A stretch of 40,352 nucleotides of DNA from positions 1 through 40,352 of IMG/VR virus record IMGVR_UViG_3300014720_000065. One strand, given 5' to 3'. Positions 28,412-37,333 of the stretch are shown in pieces. Under the pieces are notes generated by a model. The model worked only from the letters and a program-made list of their open reading frames with translations, was not told the DNA's origin and did no database searches. Made by a program: the position numbers and the translations under genes. This DNA comes from a virus. The stretch's first letter is position 1; the number at the start of each line of letters is the position of its first letter.

Positions 28412-28813
28412 ATGGCAGATATCGTACAACTAGACGTACCACTATTCATTAGACTACTAGAATACAGTAGAGAAGAAATCAAACAAGATGCAGACATACA
28501 CGATCTTGCACAGGCTGTGATTGATATGAGCAGCCAAGGCCCTATCACTATGGCAGATTATGATAAATTACTATCATTTATGCATACGCAGGGCAAACCA
28601 GCAGATGAAGAATTCGCTCCTGATGATATCCGTAGATTCCGTCAAATCGTTGATCTAGCAGATTCAGGTGAACAGACAGAATATTCTAACACACCTAAAG
28701 AAGAATATGCGGGAACAGATGCAGTGACTACAGCAGCAGGCGGTGGAGTAAATGCGCCAAAACATATCCAAGATATCAGAGGCGATAGTCTTAGAATTCA
28801 TGGAGACAATTAA
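28412..28813 (+). CDS. Phage hypothetical protein, virion region
   Basis: 133 residues: helical N-terminal half (DVPLFIRLLEYSREEIKQDAD, then DYDKLLSFMHTQG), and a Gly/Ala-rich disordered C-terminus. AGAGGATTTGACT precedes the ATG; a TTG at 28394 is rejected. First of the late unit ending in the 956-residue virion protein. Confidence 0.7.
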   Translation: MADIVQLDVPLFIRLLEYSREEIKQDADIHDLAQAVIDMSSQGPITMADYDKLLSFMHTQGKPADEEFAPDDIRRFRQIVDLADSGEQTEYSNTPKEEYAGTDAVTTAAGGGVNAPKHIQDIRGDSLRIHGDN

Positions 28814-29226
28814 TGGCCAACATAACTGTAAAATACAAAGGCCTTACAGGATCTCAGGGATCCATAGTCATTGACAATGGAGAAAGTCTTGACAGTTTGA
28901 TTTCGCAGATAGCTGCTGCTGAAGGAATAACTGAAACTGATTACTATAGGATTTCTTTGAACAGGAATTATGATATTAATGATAATGTACAGGGAGATAG
29001 TTCAAATACATTGGCGACACTAGGAGTAATCACAGGTGATGAATTTCTTTGCACACCTAAACAAGAAGGAACTAGAGAGTACAGGCAAATACAGAAACTA
29101 GATATCGCCGCCGCTAAAAGATTAGATACATATGACAGAGATCAGTTGCCTACAAAATATGTAAACAACACAGTTGTTGATAATCCTAATGTTGGCGGAC
29201 TAGTAGCAAACAGACCCTGGAATTAA
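28813..29226 (+). CDS. Phage protein with ubiquitin-like (beta-grasp) appearance
   Basis: 137 residues. ITVKYKGLTGSQGSIVIDNG, then SLDSLISQIAAAEGI, YRISLNRN and TLATLGVITGDEFLC follow a beta-grasp order. The C-terminal ~45 residues (REYRQIQKLDIAAAKRLD...) resemble tails of small T4-like marine phage proteins. No terminal diglycine, so not a conjugating ubiquitin. TAATG overlap upstream; probably a virion component. Confidence 0.65.
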   Translation: MANITVKYKGLTGSQGSIVIDNGESLDSLISQIAAAEGITETDYYRISLNRNYDINDNVQGDSSNTLATLGVITGDEFLCTPKQEGTREYRQIQKLDIAAAKRLDTYDRDQLPTKYVNNTVVDNPNVGGLVANRPWN

Positions 29227-29227
29227 A

Positions 29228-32098
29228 ATGCCAATCTTAAATCCCAATAGTACAAACTACGTTCATCCGTTTGAGCCTAATCTCTCAGACCTTCATACGG
29301 CTATGGACTACCTGAACACGGGCGAACCTGCGCTGAGAGTAATTTCTAACTTTCAAGGCAACATCGTCGTACAAGGTGATATCAATATTGATACTAATAT
29401 TAATGTTGCTTCAATGCCTCCTGTTGACATCAATTCAATGCCAGAAGTCAGCGTGTTCACGGATTCCGGCAACACGCTGGCCATACAGGGCACAGTGACC
29501 ATTGACAACACCTGTCTGGCAGTAGAAAACTGTTTCGGCACATCGCTGAAGATAGAAGGTCTTGTGGGGCTCATCTCAGGTGAAGATCCTGTGAGCCTTA
29601 CCAATCCCTTGCCGGTGTCATTGGGCGATGTCTGTATCTCAGTGCAGAATTGTGGCACGGATGGAGTGTTAAATGTCAGTGGTGCTATCACAGTAGAAGG
29701 TGTGGCTGTCACTTTAGAAAATCCATTCCCTGTAGATCTCCGCAACACCTGCATAGGTGTAGAAAATTGTGAAGGTACTATATTAGATGTAAACATCACC
29801 AATACCTGTTTAGAGATACAGAACTGCGGCGAAGGCAGTCTCAGTATCTACGGCAACGTGGGACTGCTGGTAGGAGGACAACCTCTAGCCACGGGCAATC
29901 CCATACCAGTAGACATCACAGACACCTGCCTCAAGGTCATGAACTGCGATGATACCAGATTGAACGTCAATGCTAATTCTATAATCCTTGTCAACGAATT
30001 GCCTGTGGCGGGCGGCAATCCTTTACCAGTGATATTTCCAGAAGGTACATGCATACCTGTTACGAACTGCGGTGAAGATGGGGTGTTAAGTGTTTCTGGA
30101 AATATCACCGTAGAAGGTGTGGCTGTCACCGTAGAGAATCCATTCCCCGTAGACCTGCGCAACACCTGTATAGGTGTGCAGAACTGCGAAGGCGACATAT
30201 TAGATGTAAACATCACCAATACCTGTTTAGAAATACAGAACTGCGGCGAAGGCAGCCTCTCCGTCAACGGTATCGTGCAGATACAGCACGGAGAATTTCC
30301 AGTAGATTTGGGCAATCCCCTGTCTGTGAATATCATGAACACCTGCCTTGGGGTACAGAACTGCGAAGGCACGGTTCTCCAGGTAACTGGAGATATTGTT
30401 ATCACTACAGGAGATTCTACACCGATCAGCGATGAAAATCCCCTGCCAACTCTGCTGCGTAATACCTGTCTCAATGTACAGAACTGTGAAGGCACCAGCC
30501 TAGAAGTAAAACTCACTGATGGTTTAAACGACATTGGTTTAGTGCTGAATGACAACGATGGTCAAGATGATAACACTTGGTCGGTGCCCGTGGAAAACTT
30601 CAACATGATATGGAATGGTGAGAGTTGGGATCGCATGCCGGGTAACGCTGTGAGCGGAGTACTGGTAAACATATCAAATAGTTGTTTAAATGTGGCTAAC
30701 TGCGCAGACACAGTGCTGAACGTGGCAGGTGATATGAATCTGCTGATCAACGGCAGCGAAGTCACCGCAGACAATCCCGTGCCAGTCGCATTTCCAAACT
30801 GCGTTTCAGTGCAGAACTGTGGAGAAGGCAGTCTCAGTATCTACGGCAACGTAGGATTAGAATATGATGGACAGGTCGTCAGCGATGAACATCCTTTGCC
30901 TGTCACAGGCACATTTGAAATTGGCGGTACTAATCTAGATGCGTTCGCTCGCCTGCGTGTGAGCAATCCTTTCACACTGTTTGATGGTGCTCTGCGATAC
31001 AGAGACGATCCCTTCAAGTGGAGCCAGTCTACCAGTGGTGGCGGTAGCAGCATAACATTTAACACCAATACCAGCACGATCACGATGAACTGTGTAGGAG
31101 CAGGAACCTGCGTGAGAGAAAGCAAACGTGTGTTCAGTTATCAGCCTGGCAAGAGCCTGCTGATCATGGCCACTTTCGTTATGATGACTCCCACCGTGGG
31201 CGTACAGCAGCGTGTGGGATTCTTTGGCGCACAGAACGGCGTGTATTTTGAAGCCAATGACGCAGTCCTGTATATGGTCATACGCAAGTACACCGGCGGT
31301 ATAGTAGACGACAATTCAGAAAAAGTCTCACAGGCCAACTGGAACGGAGACAAGCTCAACGGCACGGGCCCCAGCGGTATCACACTGAATGTCAGCAAGG
31401 CACAGATATGGTGGTGCGACATAGAATGGCTGGGAGTGGGATCAGTGCGCTGTGGTTTCATCATAGGTGGTGAATTCATAGTCTGCCATACCTTCCATCA
31501 CGCTAATGTCTTGGCTTTGGTCTATATGACCACTGCTACGCTGCCCGTGCGCTATGAACTCACCGTGGTAGAAGAAGGAATCGCTAGCATGCAGGCCATA
31601 TGTTCAACAGTGATCTCAGAAGGTGGTTATGTGAATCGCAGCCTGCCCAGAGCAGTGGGCACATCACTGACCGGAAAAAACCTAACAGATACTGCGTATC
31701 GTCCTTTGGTGTGCATCAGGCTGAAGAGCACCAATCTAGATGCTGTGGTGGTGCCCTCAAAGTTTGAAGTGTATGGCTTACAGAATCAACCATTTTCATA
31801 TAGGATCATATTGAATCCTACACTGACCAACGACAGTTGGAATTCCGCAGGCACGGACAGTTCCGTGGAGTATGACATAGCCGCTACAGCATTGGCCGGA
31901 GGTACGGTGATAGATCAAGGTGTGTTTGTGGGCTCCAACAAGGGAGGCAGCGCCACTATCACTAGCACAGAAGTAGATTTCGCACAGCAGTTGGGCAGGA
32001 CCTTAGCGGGAGTGTCAGACATATGGTGCCTAGCAGCCATGGCCACTTCTAACAACGATGATGCCATAGGTGTAGTCAGTTGGCAGGAGCATGCATAA
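29228..32098 (+). CDS. Large virion protein with twelve C-x5-C repeats
   Basis: 956 residues. Residues ~94-531 contain twelve motifs of the form C-x4-N-C (CLAVENC, CISVQNC, CIGVENC, CLEIQNC and so on) at roughly 30-50-residue spacing, each followed by a beta segment and often NPLPV or NPFPV. The C-terminal ~380 residues (from AFARLRVSNPFTLFDGALRY) form a globular module seen in marine phage structural proteins. Likely a long fibre or head decoration held by disulphides or metal. Cotranscribed with the two small genes upstream. Confidence 0.8.
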   Translation: MPILNPNSTNYVHPFEPNLSDLHTAMDYLNTGEPALRVISNFQGNIVVQGDINIDTNINVASMPPVDINSMPEVSVFTDSGNTLAIQGTVTIDNTCLAVENCFGTSLKIEGLVGLISGEDPVSLTNPLPVSLGDVCISVQNCGTDGVLNVSGAITVEGVAVTLENPFPVDLRNTCIGVENCEGTILDVNITNTCLEIQNCGEGSLSIYGNVGLLVGGQPLATGNPIPVDITDTCLKVMNCDDTRLNVNANSIILVNELPVAGGNPLPVIFPEGTCIPVTNCGEDGVLSVSGNITVEGVAVTVENPFPVDLRNTCIGVQNCEGDILDVNITNTCLEIQNCGEGSLSVNGIVQIQHGEFPVDLGNPLSVNIMNTCLGVQNCEGTVLQVTGDIVITTGDSTPISDENPLPTLLRNTCLNVQNCEGTSLEVKLTDGLNDIGLVLNDNDGQDDNTWSVPVENFNMIWNGESWDRMPGNAVSGVLVNISNSCLNVANCADTVLNVAGDMNLLINGSEVTADNPVPVAFPNCVSVQNCGEGSLSIYGNVGLEYDGQVVSDEHPLPVTGTFEIGGTNLDAFARLRVSNPFTLFDGALRYRDDPFKWSQSTSGGGSSITFNTNTSTITMNCVGAGTCVRESKRVFSYQPGKSLLIMATFVMMTPTVGVQQRVGFFGAQNGVYFEANDAVLYMVIRKYTGGIVDDNSEKVSQANWNGDKLNGTGPSGITLNVSKAQIWWCDIEWLGVGSVRCGFIIGGEFIVCHTFHHANVLALVYMTTATLPVRYELTVVEEGIASMQAICSTVISEGGYVNRSLPRAVGTSLTGKNLTDTAYRPLVCIRLKSTNLDAVVVPSKFEVYGLQNQPFSYRIILNPTLTNDSWNSAGTDSSVEYDIAATALAGGTVIDQGVFVGSNKGGSATITSTEVDFAQQLGRTLAGVSDIWCLAAMATSNNDDAIGVVSWQEHA

Positions 32099-32517
32099 TG
32101 AGAAAATACATACAGATACTGGAAGCGGCTAACAAGGGCTGTCCCGTCGCCACCTACGATATAGATGTTAACTTAAAGAACAGACAGAAGGCTATAGACG
32201 AATATCACTACGGTCCTGCTAATCCCGATGAGCCAGAATCATATTGGAAGGCAGCGGCAAAACGATGGGGCATCACAGAGAAGACTGCTCGCACAATGAA
32301 GTGCGGAAACTGTGCTGCTTTTGATGTGTCAGACAAGATGTGGAAGTGTATAGAAGATGGCATCAAGGGAGACAGCAAGGAAACTGATGCAATGGCAACT
32401 ATTCATAAGGCAGACTTAGGCTACTGTAATTTCTTACATTTCAAATGCGCAGGCAGTAGATCGTGTACCGCTTTCGTAACAGGCGGTGCTATTGATGACA
32501 AGGATCGCACAGAATAA
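32098..32517 (+). CDS. Cys-rich conserved phage protein
   Basis: 139 residues. SYWKAAAKRWGITEKTARTM, then CGNCAAFDVSDKMWKC and GYCNFLHFKCAGSRSC, a cysteine pattern suggesting one zinc or FeS-like site. The start overlaps the preceding stop as TAATG. Resembles a small protein of T4-like marine phages; function unknown. Confidence 0.72.
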   Translation: MRKYIQILEAANKGCPVATYDIDVNLKNRQKAIDEYHYGPANPDEPESYWKAAAKRWGITEKTARTMKCGNCAAFDVSDKMWKCIEDGIKGDSKETDAMATIHKADLGYCNFLHFKCAGSRSCTAFVTGGAIDDKDRTE

Positions 32518-32537
32518 TCTATAAGGAGGAGCGAAAA

Positions 32538-32714
32538 ATGAATAATATCGTGGATGATAACGATCTATACTTTAGATTAAAAGGCAACTGTGAATACTGT
32601 CATCATTTAGCACATTGCCATCATTCTTGTTTAGATGAAGCTTGCGACCATTGTACAGAATGTGGTTGTTTGACCTGTAAATTAGAAACAGAAAAGAATC
32701 TAGGATACAATTAA
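32538..32714 (+). CDS. Small Cys/His-rich zinc-binding protein
   Basis: 58 residues with ten Cys and five His (CEYCHHLAHCHHSC, then CDHCTECGCLTC), able to hold two or three zinc ions. Strong AAGGAGGAGCGAAAA site, a plus-strand example of the early-gene leader. No promoter is seen directly upstream. Function unknown; metallothionein-like or a zinc knuckle are options. Confidence 0.68.
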   Translation: MNNIVDDNDLYFRLKGNCEYCHHLAHCHHSCLDEACDHCTECGCLTCKLETEKNLGYN

Positions 32715-32715
32715 A

Positions 32716-33339
32716 ATGTTCCAAAGGCATGAAGTTCACCTCATGTCAAATCCATCTTGTGTAAAAAAAATAGAAAATCTAGCAGCTGAAGATTTTCGTT
32801 ATTATGACAAGGACGGATTTGAATTAAATTTTGCAGAGCAAAAATTTTATGCCGCCATGGGATTTCCTATTTGGTACGATTGTCTAAATCATCACTGTTG
32901 GCAAGAACCTTGGTTCTATCTCGATGATAATCTACAAGGATTGATTTTAGATCATAGCTTATTTCTATGTCGTTGTAATTACGAAAAAGAAGCAGCAGAA
33001 CAACTTAAAGATCTCAAACCTAACATACCAACAGCTGATTTGTTGTTAAGAACAAAAAGAAAATGGGGATTTGATTTTGCTCTTGATGCTGTAGCAAGCG
33101 ACGGTACCGTGTACGAAGTGCTACATATCGAATATGATCACTATGACTATGAGCAATTTAAAAACAAATTCATTCATTTTGAATGGACTGTTAGACATAC
33201 AGATTGGCAAGATGTTGCTAAACGTATCTGGGAAAAAAAGTCCGAGTGGGAAAATCTCAGAGGATTTGAACAAAATAATTGGAAATCAAACTATCTTTTA
33301 GGATGGTGCAAATCTGAATTTACTGAAAAATCAATATAA
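32716..33339 (+). CDS. Hypothetical protein
   Basis: 207 residues, Trp/Tyr-rich: GFPIWYDCLNHHCWQEPWFY, then LLRTKRKWGFDFALDAV and VYEVLHIEYDHYDYEQF. No domain recognised. The ATG is one base after the upstream stop; an internal ATG (MSNPSC) is possible. The gene ends inside the next late promoter. Confidence 0.68.
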   Translation: MFQRHEVHLMSNPSCVKKIENLAAEDFRYYDKDGFELNFAEQKFYAAMGFPIWYDCLNHHCWQEPWFYLDDNLQGLILDHSLFLCRCNYEKEAAEQLKDLKPNIPTADLLLRTKRKWGFDFALDAVASDGTVYEVLHIEYDHYDYEQFKNKFIHFEWTVRHTDWQDVAKRIWEKKSEWENLRGFEQNNWKSNYLLGWCKSEFTEKSI

Positions 33340-33342
33340 ATA
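33335..33342 (+). promoter_or_regulatory. T4-type late promoter (TATAAATA)
   Basis: Exact consensus TATAAATATAGG, overlapping the upstream stop codon, 20 bp before the nuclease ATG with AAGGATCG in the leader. Confidence 0.65.
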
Positions 33343-33361
33343 TAGGTTATAAGGATCGAAC

Positions 33362-33796
33362 ATGAAAAAACTACTTTTATTATTCTTAGTTGTTCCGATG
33401 CTAGCATTTGCACAAAAGCAGCCCAAAGGTATTACTTATGATGCACAAATTTTACGAGTGAGTGATGGCGATACTATTGTTATCGCCGCTCCCTTTTTAC
33501 CACAGCCACTTAAACCTGAGCTTGCCGTCCGAATTTACGGCGTCGACACCCCAGAAAAAGGTCACAGAGCCCAGTGTGCCAGTGAAGCCCAGCGAGGTGA
33601 AGCTGCCTCCGCTTTTACCAAAAATCTCGTGTCAAAGGGACAACAATTTCAGGTTACTCTGTACGGTTGGGATAAATTTGGCGGTAGAGTTTTAGGGGAT
33701 ATCATTGTTAACGGACAAAGTGTGCGTCAGGCATTAATAGCCAACGGTTTCGCACGTGAATACTATGGTGAGGCAAAACAAAGCTGGTGTAACTAA
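33362..33796 (+). CDS. Secreted thermonuclease-like (SNase) protein
   Basis: 144 residues. Signal peptide MKKLLLLFLVVPMLAFA, then the staphylococcal nuclease core: VSDGDTIVI, VRIYGVDTPE (Arg and Asp), WDKFGGRVLGDI (second Arg) and ANGFAREYY. Ca-dependent DNA/RNA cleavage is expected; export would place it in the periplasm or outside. A late promoter is upstream. Could degrade competing or released DNA. Confidence 0.9.
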   Translation: MKKLLLLFLVVPMLAFAQKQPKGITYDAQILRVSDGDTIVIAAPFLPQPLKPELAVRIYGVDTPEKGHRAQCASEAQRGEAASAFTKNLVSKGQQFQVTLYGWDKFGGRVLGDIIVNGQSVRQALIANGFAREYYGEAKQSWCN

Positions 33797-33797
33797 T

Positions 33798-34667
33798 ATG
33801 CAAACTAACGGTTATAAAATTTTCGCAGATCTATTAGAAAGCTATGTTGACGAAGCTTCTACTTCTTTGAGCCTTATCTCTGGTACGCCCGGTGGTCAAG
33901 AAGTAGTTAAGTATCTACATAAAGATATGAAGTTGGCTCATAATCAAGATTATAGACAGGTAGATAAAATTTCTTGGAGTGAACTCAAAGAGCCTTATCG
34001 CGGTAGCTGGGTGATCATCGTAGGATCAAAAGGCACAGGTGCTATCAGATCTCGCAGGGATACCTACGATGCTGTCAGCAGCACAGGCGGATCTGTTGAA
34101 AACACATCAGACAGCAGAGGGGGTAATATCCTAGACTTCCTCAAAATCAATATCGGCAAATTGCAGAAGTTCTATGTTGGGCGTAATACATCTTCTGTGG
34201 ACGATACACAACAGAAACGTCGTGATGCCAAAGCAGGCATAGAATCAAAGATGGATCAAGAGATGTTGATGAAGAAATTCAAACCTCTATGGACCAAAGC
34301 CATACAAGCTGCTATAGCAGACATCAAAGGTCATATTGCCAATCAGATAAAGAACGATGCTTTTGACAAAGCCAAACGTAAACTATCTCAGGTAGAAATC
34401 CTACAACAGGCATTAGAATCGTTAGAAAACAGTACAGCGGCTGATACGCCTGGATCAGTGAGATCCGCTATCAATATAGCAGTGTTGATGGCAGCTAGCA
34501 ATCATTATCCGGAACAGACTGGATCAATCACCAGAGGGTACAGCAGCAGTTATAGCGCACAGAATAGTGAAGGTCCGCAACAATTATTAAAAGATCTAGC
34601 CAACGGCGATCAAAGGAAACTCAGTACCGTGTTAGGATTCTTTAAAAGGGCATTGATCACAGGATGA
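33798..34667 (+). CDS. Phage hypothetical protein, virion region
   Basis: 289 residues, helical, with a Ser/Gly/Asp-rich segment (about 95-115) and long Lys-rich helices (KKFKPLWTKAIQAAIADIKG). The ATG at 33798 directly follows the nuclease stop. No domain recognised; ATGA overlap with the next gene suggests a two-gene pair. Confidence 0.68.
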   Translation: MQTNGYKIFADLLESYVDEASTSLSLISGTPGGQEVVKYLHKDMKLAHNQDYRQVDKISWSELKEPYRGSWVIIVGSKGTGAIRSRRDTYDAVSSTGGSVENTSDSRGGNILDFLKINIGKLQKFYVGRNTSSVDDTQQKRRDAKAGIESKMDQEMLMKKFKPLWTKAIQAAIADIKGHIANQIKNDAFDKAKRKLSQVEILQQALESLENSTAADTPGSVRSAINIAVLMAASNHYPEQTGSITRGYSSSYSAQNSEGPQQLLKDLANGDQRKLSTVLGFFKRALITG

Positions 34668-35779
34668 AACTAAATCAAATTGTTCTTGAAGCTAACATGG
34701 CAGTTAAACTCAAAGATCCCAAAACAATCAAGATGTTAGGTATCGCTATGCGCCATGACCATACTCTGCCAAAGAACAAGGTGGCAGCTATGGGAACCAA
34801 ACCCACAGATGAAGATATCATTAAACTGTGGAGTGAAGTGTTAGATGACAGTCTTAGAAGCACAGACTACGGTGATATTTCTGCAGATGGTAAGTTTGAT
34901 GATTGGCTCACTCGCCTGTATGTCAACGGCAATGTAGACTATGAAGATATCAACGGCGAAGGTGGTGATGCACTAGGAGCTTGGAAGGCACTGAGCATCC
35001 GCGGCAAACTTAAAGAACCGCATCAAGACTTTAATAAATTTAAAAACCTGCGTCAAATACAGAGTATAATACAGAGTAGAGAATATAGAGATGAGCTACA
35101 GCGTATCAAAGACGCAGAAGTCATAGAAAAACACAAGCGTGAAAAGAAAGAAATCACCATAGTCGATGATGAACGATTCCTAGTAGTGGTTCCTTTCAAT
35201 TACGGTAGCTGTTATACATTCAATAACTCAGCAGGATTCCAAGCATCCTTCTGTACAGGTTCTAGTTCCGGCGCTACGTGGTTCGAACGCTACGCACCAG
35301 ATGGTCCTATCATCAGCGTCATAGACAAAGACAATGCAGATGATGTTAACGGTAAATGGCAGATCCATGCCCCAACAGATCAAATCAACAACGGTAATCA
35401 AACAGTGAGAAAGGACAGTGTGTTCGCTGAACTATTTCCCGGATTGATGAAAAAGATTGTAGCAGGGTTGAAAGCCAATGCAGGAGAAATCGCAGCGGCC
35501 AGCAAAGAAATAGCTCGCGGTGGCTATGATGTCAATGCAGCGATATCTGATTTAAAACAAAAATTTCCTTTGTCTTTTGCGTCTGGCGAAGAAAAGAAGA
35601 AAGATAATGAATTGGAACAGGATGCCAATGACGGTCCAGGAACTTATCTAGTGACACAATTAGCATCAGGCAAGACTGCACGTATCGAAGGCGAAAGTCG
35701 AGCTGATGTTCTAAATAAACTAACCACACGCTATCCTGATAGTACAGAAGCAGACTACACTATCGAGAAGCAAAACTAA
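34664..35779 (+). CDS. Phage hypothetical protein, virion region
   Basis: 371 residues. MKLNQIVLEA start, then a conserved-looking core VVVPFNYGSCYTFNN with FCTGSSSGATWFERYAPDGPI, recalling T4-like phage proteins with a WCT...W..Y block. A C-terminal basic helix and a ubiquitin-like or RNA-binding tail (ARIEGESRADVLNKLTTRYP) follow. Unit ends at the structured intergenic region. Confidence 0.68.
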   Translation: MKLNQIVLEANMAVKLKDPKTIKMLGIAMRHDHTLPKNKVAAMGTKPTDEDIIKLWSEVLDDSLRSTDYGDISADGKFDDWLTRLYVNGNVDYEDINGEGGDALGAWKALSIRGKLKEPHQDFNKFKNLRQIQSIIQSREYRDELQRIKDAEVIEKHKREKKEITIVDDERFLVVVPFNYGSCYTFNNSAGFQASFCTGSSSGATWFERYAPDGPIISVIDKDNADDVNGKWQIHAPTDQINNGNQTVRKDSVFAELFPGLMKKIVAGLKANAGEIAAASKEIARGGYDVNAAISDLKQKFPLSFASGEEKKKDNELEQDANDGPGTYLVTQLASGKTARIEGESRADVLNKLTTRYPDSTEADYTIEKQN

Positions 35780-35879
35780 CACACCTTAGGACCCGTTTAA
35801 TTACGGTGTGTGTGCCCGGCTGCTGGGCGAGAATGATAGTAGGAGTCGTGCCCGAGCACATTCTCGAGTGAGCATTTTT
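35780..35879 (+). ncRNA. Structured intergenic RNA candidate (leader, attenuator or terminator)
   Basis: Three helices in 100 nt: CACACC (35780-35785) with GGTGTG (35805-35810); GCCC (35814-35817) with GGGC (35825-35828); and GAGAAT (35829-35834) with ATTCTC (35860-35865) enclosing GTGC-CCGA-GCAC (35848-35859). A run of five T follows (35875-35879), 10 bp before the amidotransferase ATG. Confidence 0.5.
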
Positions 35880-35889
35880 GTTAGGCTAT

Positions 35890-36528
35890 ATGAAGACTAT
35901 AGCGATATTTGTACATCACCCATTGTGTTCCGTGCAGTCCGTAAACGGAATCATACAGTCTTTATCCCCACACTATCGTTTTAAAATATTCACCAAGCAC
36001 GACATAGAAGATACATACTTCAACGATGTAGACTGTGTATGTTTTCCAGGAGGTTTAGGTGATAGTGACAGATTTGATGTTGTTCTCGATAGGCATGTTG
36101 ATCCCGTTCGCAGTTGGATCAAGAACGGTGGCAAGTACCTCGGGATTTGTTTGGGGGCTTATTGGGCTAGTCATTACTACTTTGATATTCTTGATCCAGG
36201 CACCAGAGTCGAACAATACATCAAACGCCCCAACTCAGACACAAGACGCTCTCATGCCAAAGGACAGTTGGTCAGCTGGCAAGGGCAACTAGAACGAATG
36301 TATTTCTATGACGGCTGTGCTATTATTGGCGATAATATGGACGTTGTGGCTACTTATAGCAACGGTGATCCTATGGCTGTTATACAAGGGCAAGTTGGGC
36401 TGATAGGTTGCCATCCGGAAAGCCAACAGGATTGGTATGACTATTATTCTTGGATGCCTAGACATTGGCACCAGGGACGACACAATCAACTGCTGTTGAA
36501 CTTCGTCAACAGACTATTTGGTGATTAG
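35890..36528 (+). CDS. BPL_N-type class I amidotransferase-like protein, copy 1
   Basis: 212 residues. FPGGLGDSD and YLGICLGAYWAS hold the nucleophile Cys87 of the class I amidotransferase fold; GCHPES near the C-terminus supplies His and Glu. This matches the biotin-protein-ligase N-terminal-like (BPL_N) family, for which no reaction is firmly assigned. A second copy begins at 40042. Tail-to-tail overlap of 15 bp with the HAD gene. Confidence 0.82.
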   Translation: MKTIAIFVHHPLCSVQSVNGIIQSLSPHYRFKIFTKHDIEDTYFNDVDCVCFPGGLGDSDRFDVVLDRHVDPVRSWIKNGGKYLGICLGAYWASHYYFDILDPGTRVEQYIKRPNSDTRRSHAKGQLVSWQGQLERMYFYDGCAIIGDNMDVVATYSNGDPMAVIQGQVGLIGCHPESQQDWYDYYSWMPRHWHQGRHNQLLLNFVNRLFGD

Positions 36529-37095
36529 ATCAAAAACTTCTTTCCAGTTCTTGACTCTAGGGATATCTGGATGTTCATAATCCATATTATGCCCGTGTTC
36601 CATCAGCAGAGATTTTAATCCCCGCTTTTGGCCTGCGACAGCATTGGTGATCTTATCTTCAATCCACCAATAACCCTTATCCTTATAAGCATCCAAGACA
36701 TCGTCTTTGTCTGCGCCTGTTTCCAATATGATAAATTTGGTAAACGCAGTTTCCCCAAACAGTTTACGCAGATTCATCTTGCGTAGTTCCTGCGCATTTT
36801 CATCCGAACTCATACTTGTGATACAGTGAAACACGAAACCATGTTCTTCGTGTAATCGTTTGACATAAAACATAGCATCACGCAGAGGAGGAAGGAATCC
36901 CATATGCGCAGATTCGTTAAACATTTTGATCAGCTTTTTAGCCTGATCCTTTTCGATGCCATAGCGTTTTCCTATGTTGTATTTGAATTGAGAATCTTCA
37001 GTTTTTTGAAAACCGTGCTGTTCCATCCATACCGAGAAAGCATATTCCCAATCTAATAAGACACCGTCCGCGTCAGTTAAAATGATTTTTTTCAT
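36514..37095 (-). CDS. HAD-superfamily phosphatase (5' nucleotidase-like)
   Basis: 193 residues. Motif I ILTDADGVLLDW (nucleophile Asp8, Asp10), motif II CITSMSSD, motif IV WWIEDKITNA, in the order of 5'(3')-deoxyribonucleotidase-like HADs. Probably nucleotide or small phosphate ester hydrolysis. ATGA overlap with the upstream small gene. Confidence 0.85.
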   Translation of the reverse strand: MKKIILTDADGVLLDWEYAFSVWMEQHGFQKTEDSQFKYNIGKRYGIEKDQAKKLIKMFNESAHMGFLPPLRDAMFYVKRLHEEHGFVFHCITSMSSDENAQELRKMNLRKLFGETAFTKFIILETGADKDDVLDAYKDKGYWWIEDKITNAVAGQKRGLKSLLMEHGHNMDYEHPDIPRVKNWKEVFDLITK

Positions 37096-37283
37096 ACTGT
37101 AATATCTACGTTTTGTCCTAGATTTTTTTCAAGTTCTCTTGCCCGCTGAGTGTTTTCTACTCTAAGTCTTTCGATGTGTTGTTGGTGATCAATTCTATTT
37201 TGGTAGAGATTTTGATCCTTAATATGGTTTAGATATAATTGATATTCTTCAAAGTATTTGGCAGAGACTGAATTGATTTTCAT
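37092..37283 (-). CDS. Small coiled-coil protein, leaderless
   Basis: 63 residues, strongly helical and polar (FEEYQLYLNHIKDQNLYQN, then QRARELEKNLGQ). Six bases separate the -10 from the ATG at 37283, so the mRNA would begin at the ATG. Cotranscribed with the HAD gene. Confidence 0.66.
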   Translation of the reverse strand: MKINSVSAKYFEEYQLYLNHIKDQNLYQNRIDHQQHIERLRVENTQRARELEKNLGQNVDITV

Positions 37284-37289
37284 AGTGTT

Positions 37290-37318
37290 ATTATATACTC
37301 AGTTAATTAATTTGTCAA
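37290..37318 (-). promoter_or_regulatory. sigma70-type promoter (TTGACA-17-TATAAT), leaderless
   Basis: Full consensus -35 at 37318-37313 and -10 at 37295-37290; predicted start coincides with the A of ATG. Confidence 0.85.
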
Positions 37319-37333
37319 TCTTTTGTGCAGAGC

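Noticed and set aside
28813-29226. A conjugating ubiquitin-like modifier system
   Set aside because: The beta-grasp look is not followed by a terminal Gly-Gly, and no E1/E2/JAB-type genes are nearby.
29353-30555. Long minus-strand frames opposite the Cys-repeat virion gene
   Set aside because: They arise from the repetitive codons of the sense gene; no starts with ribosome sites and low-complexity Ser/Pro/Thr products.
29500-30820. Regular repeats considered as a CRISPR array
   Set aside because: The repeats are in-frame coding repeats of variable spacing, without identical direct repeats.
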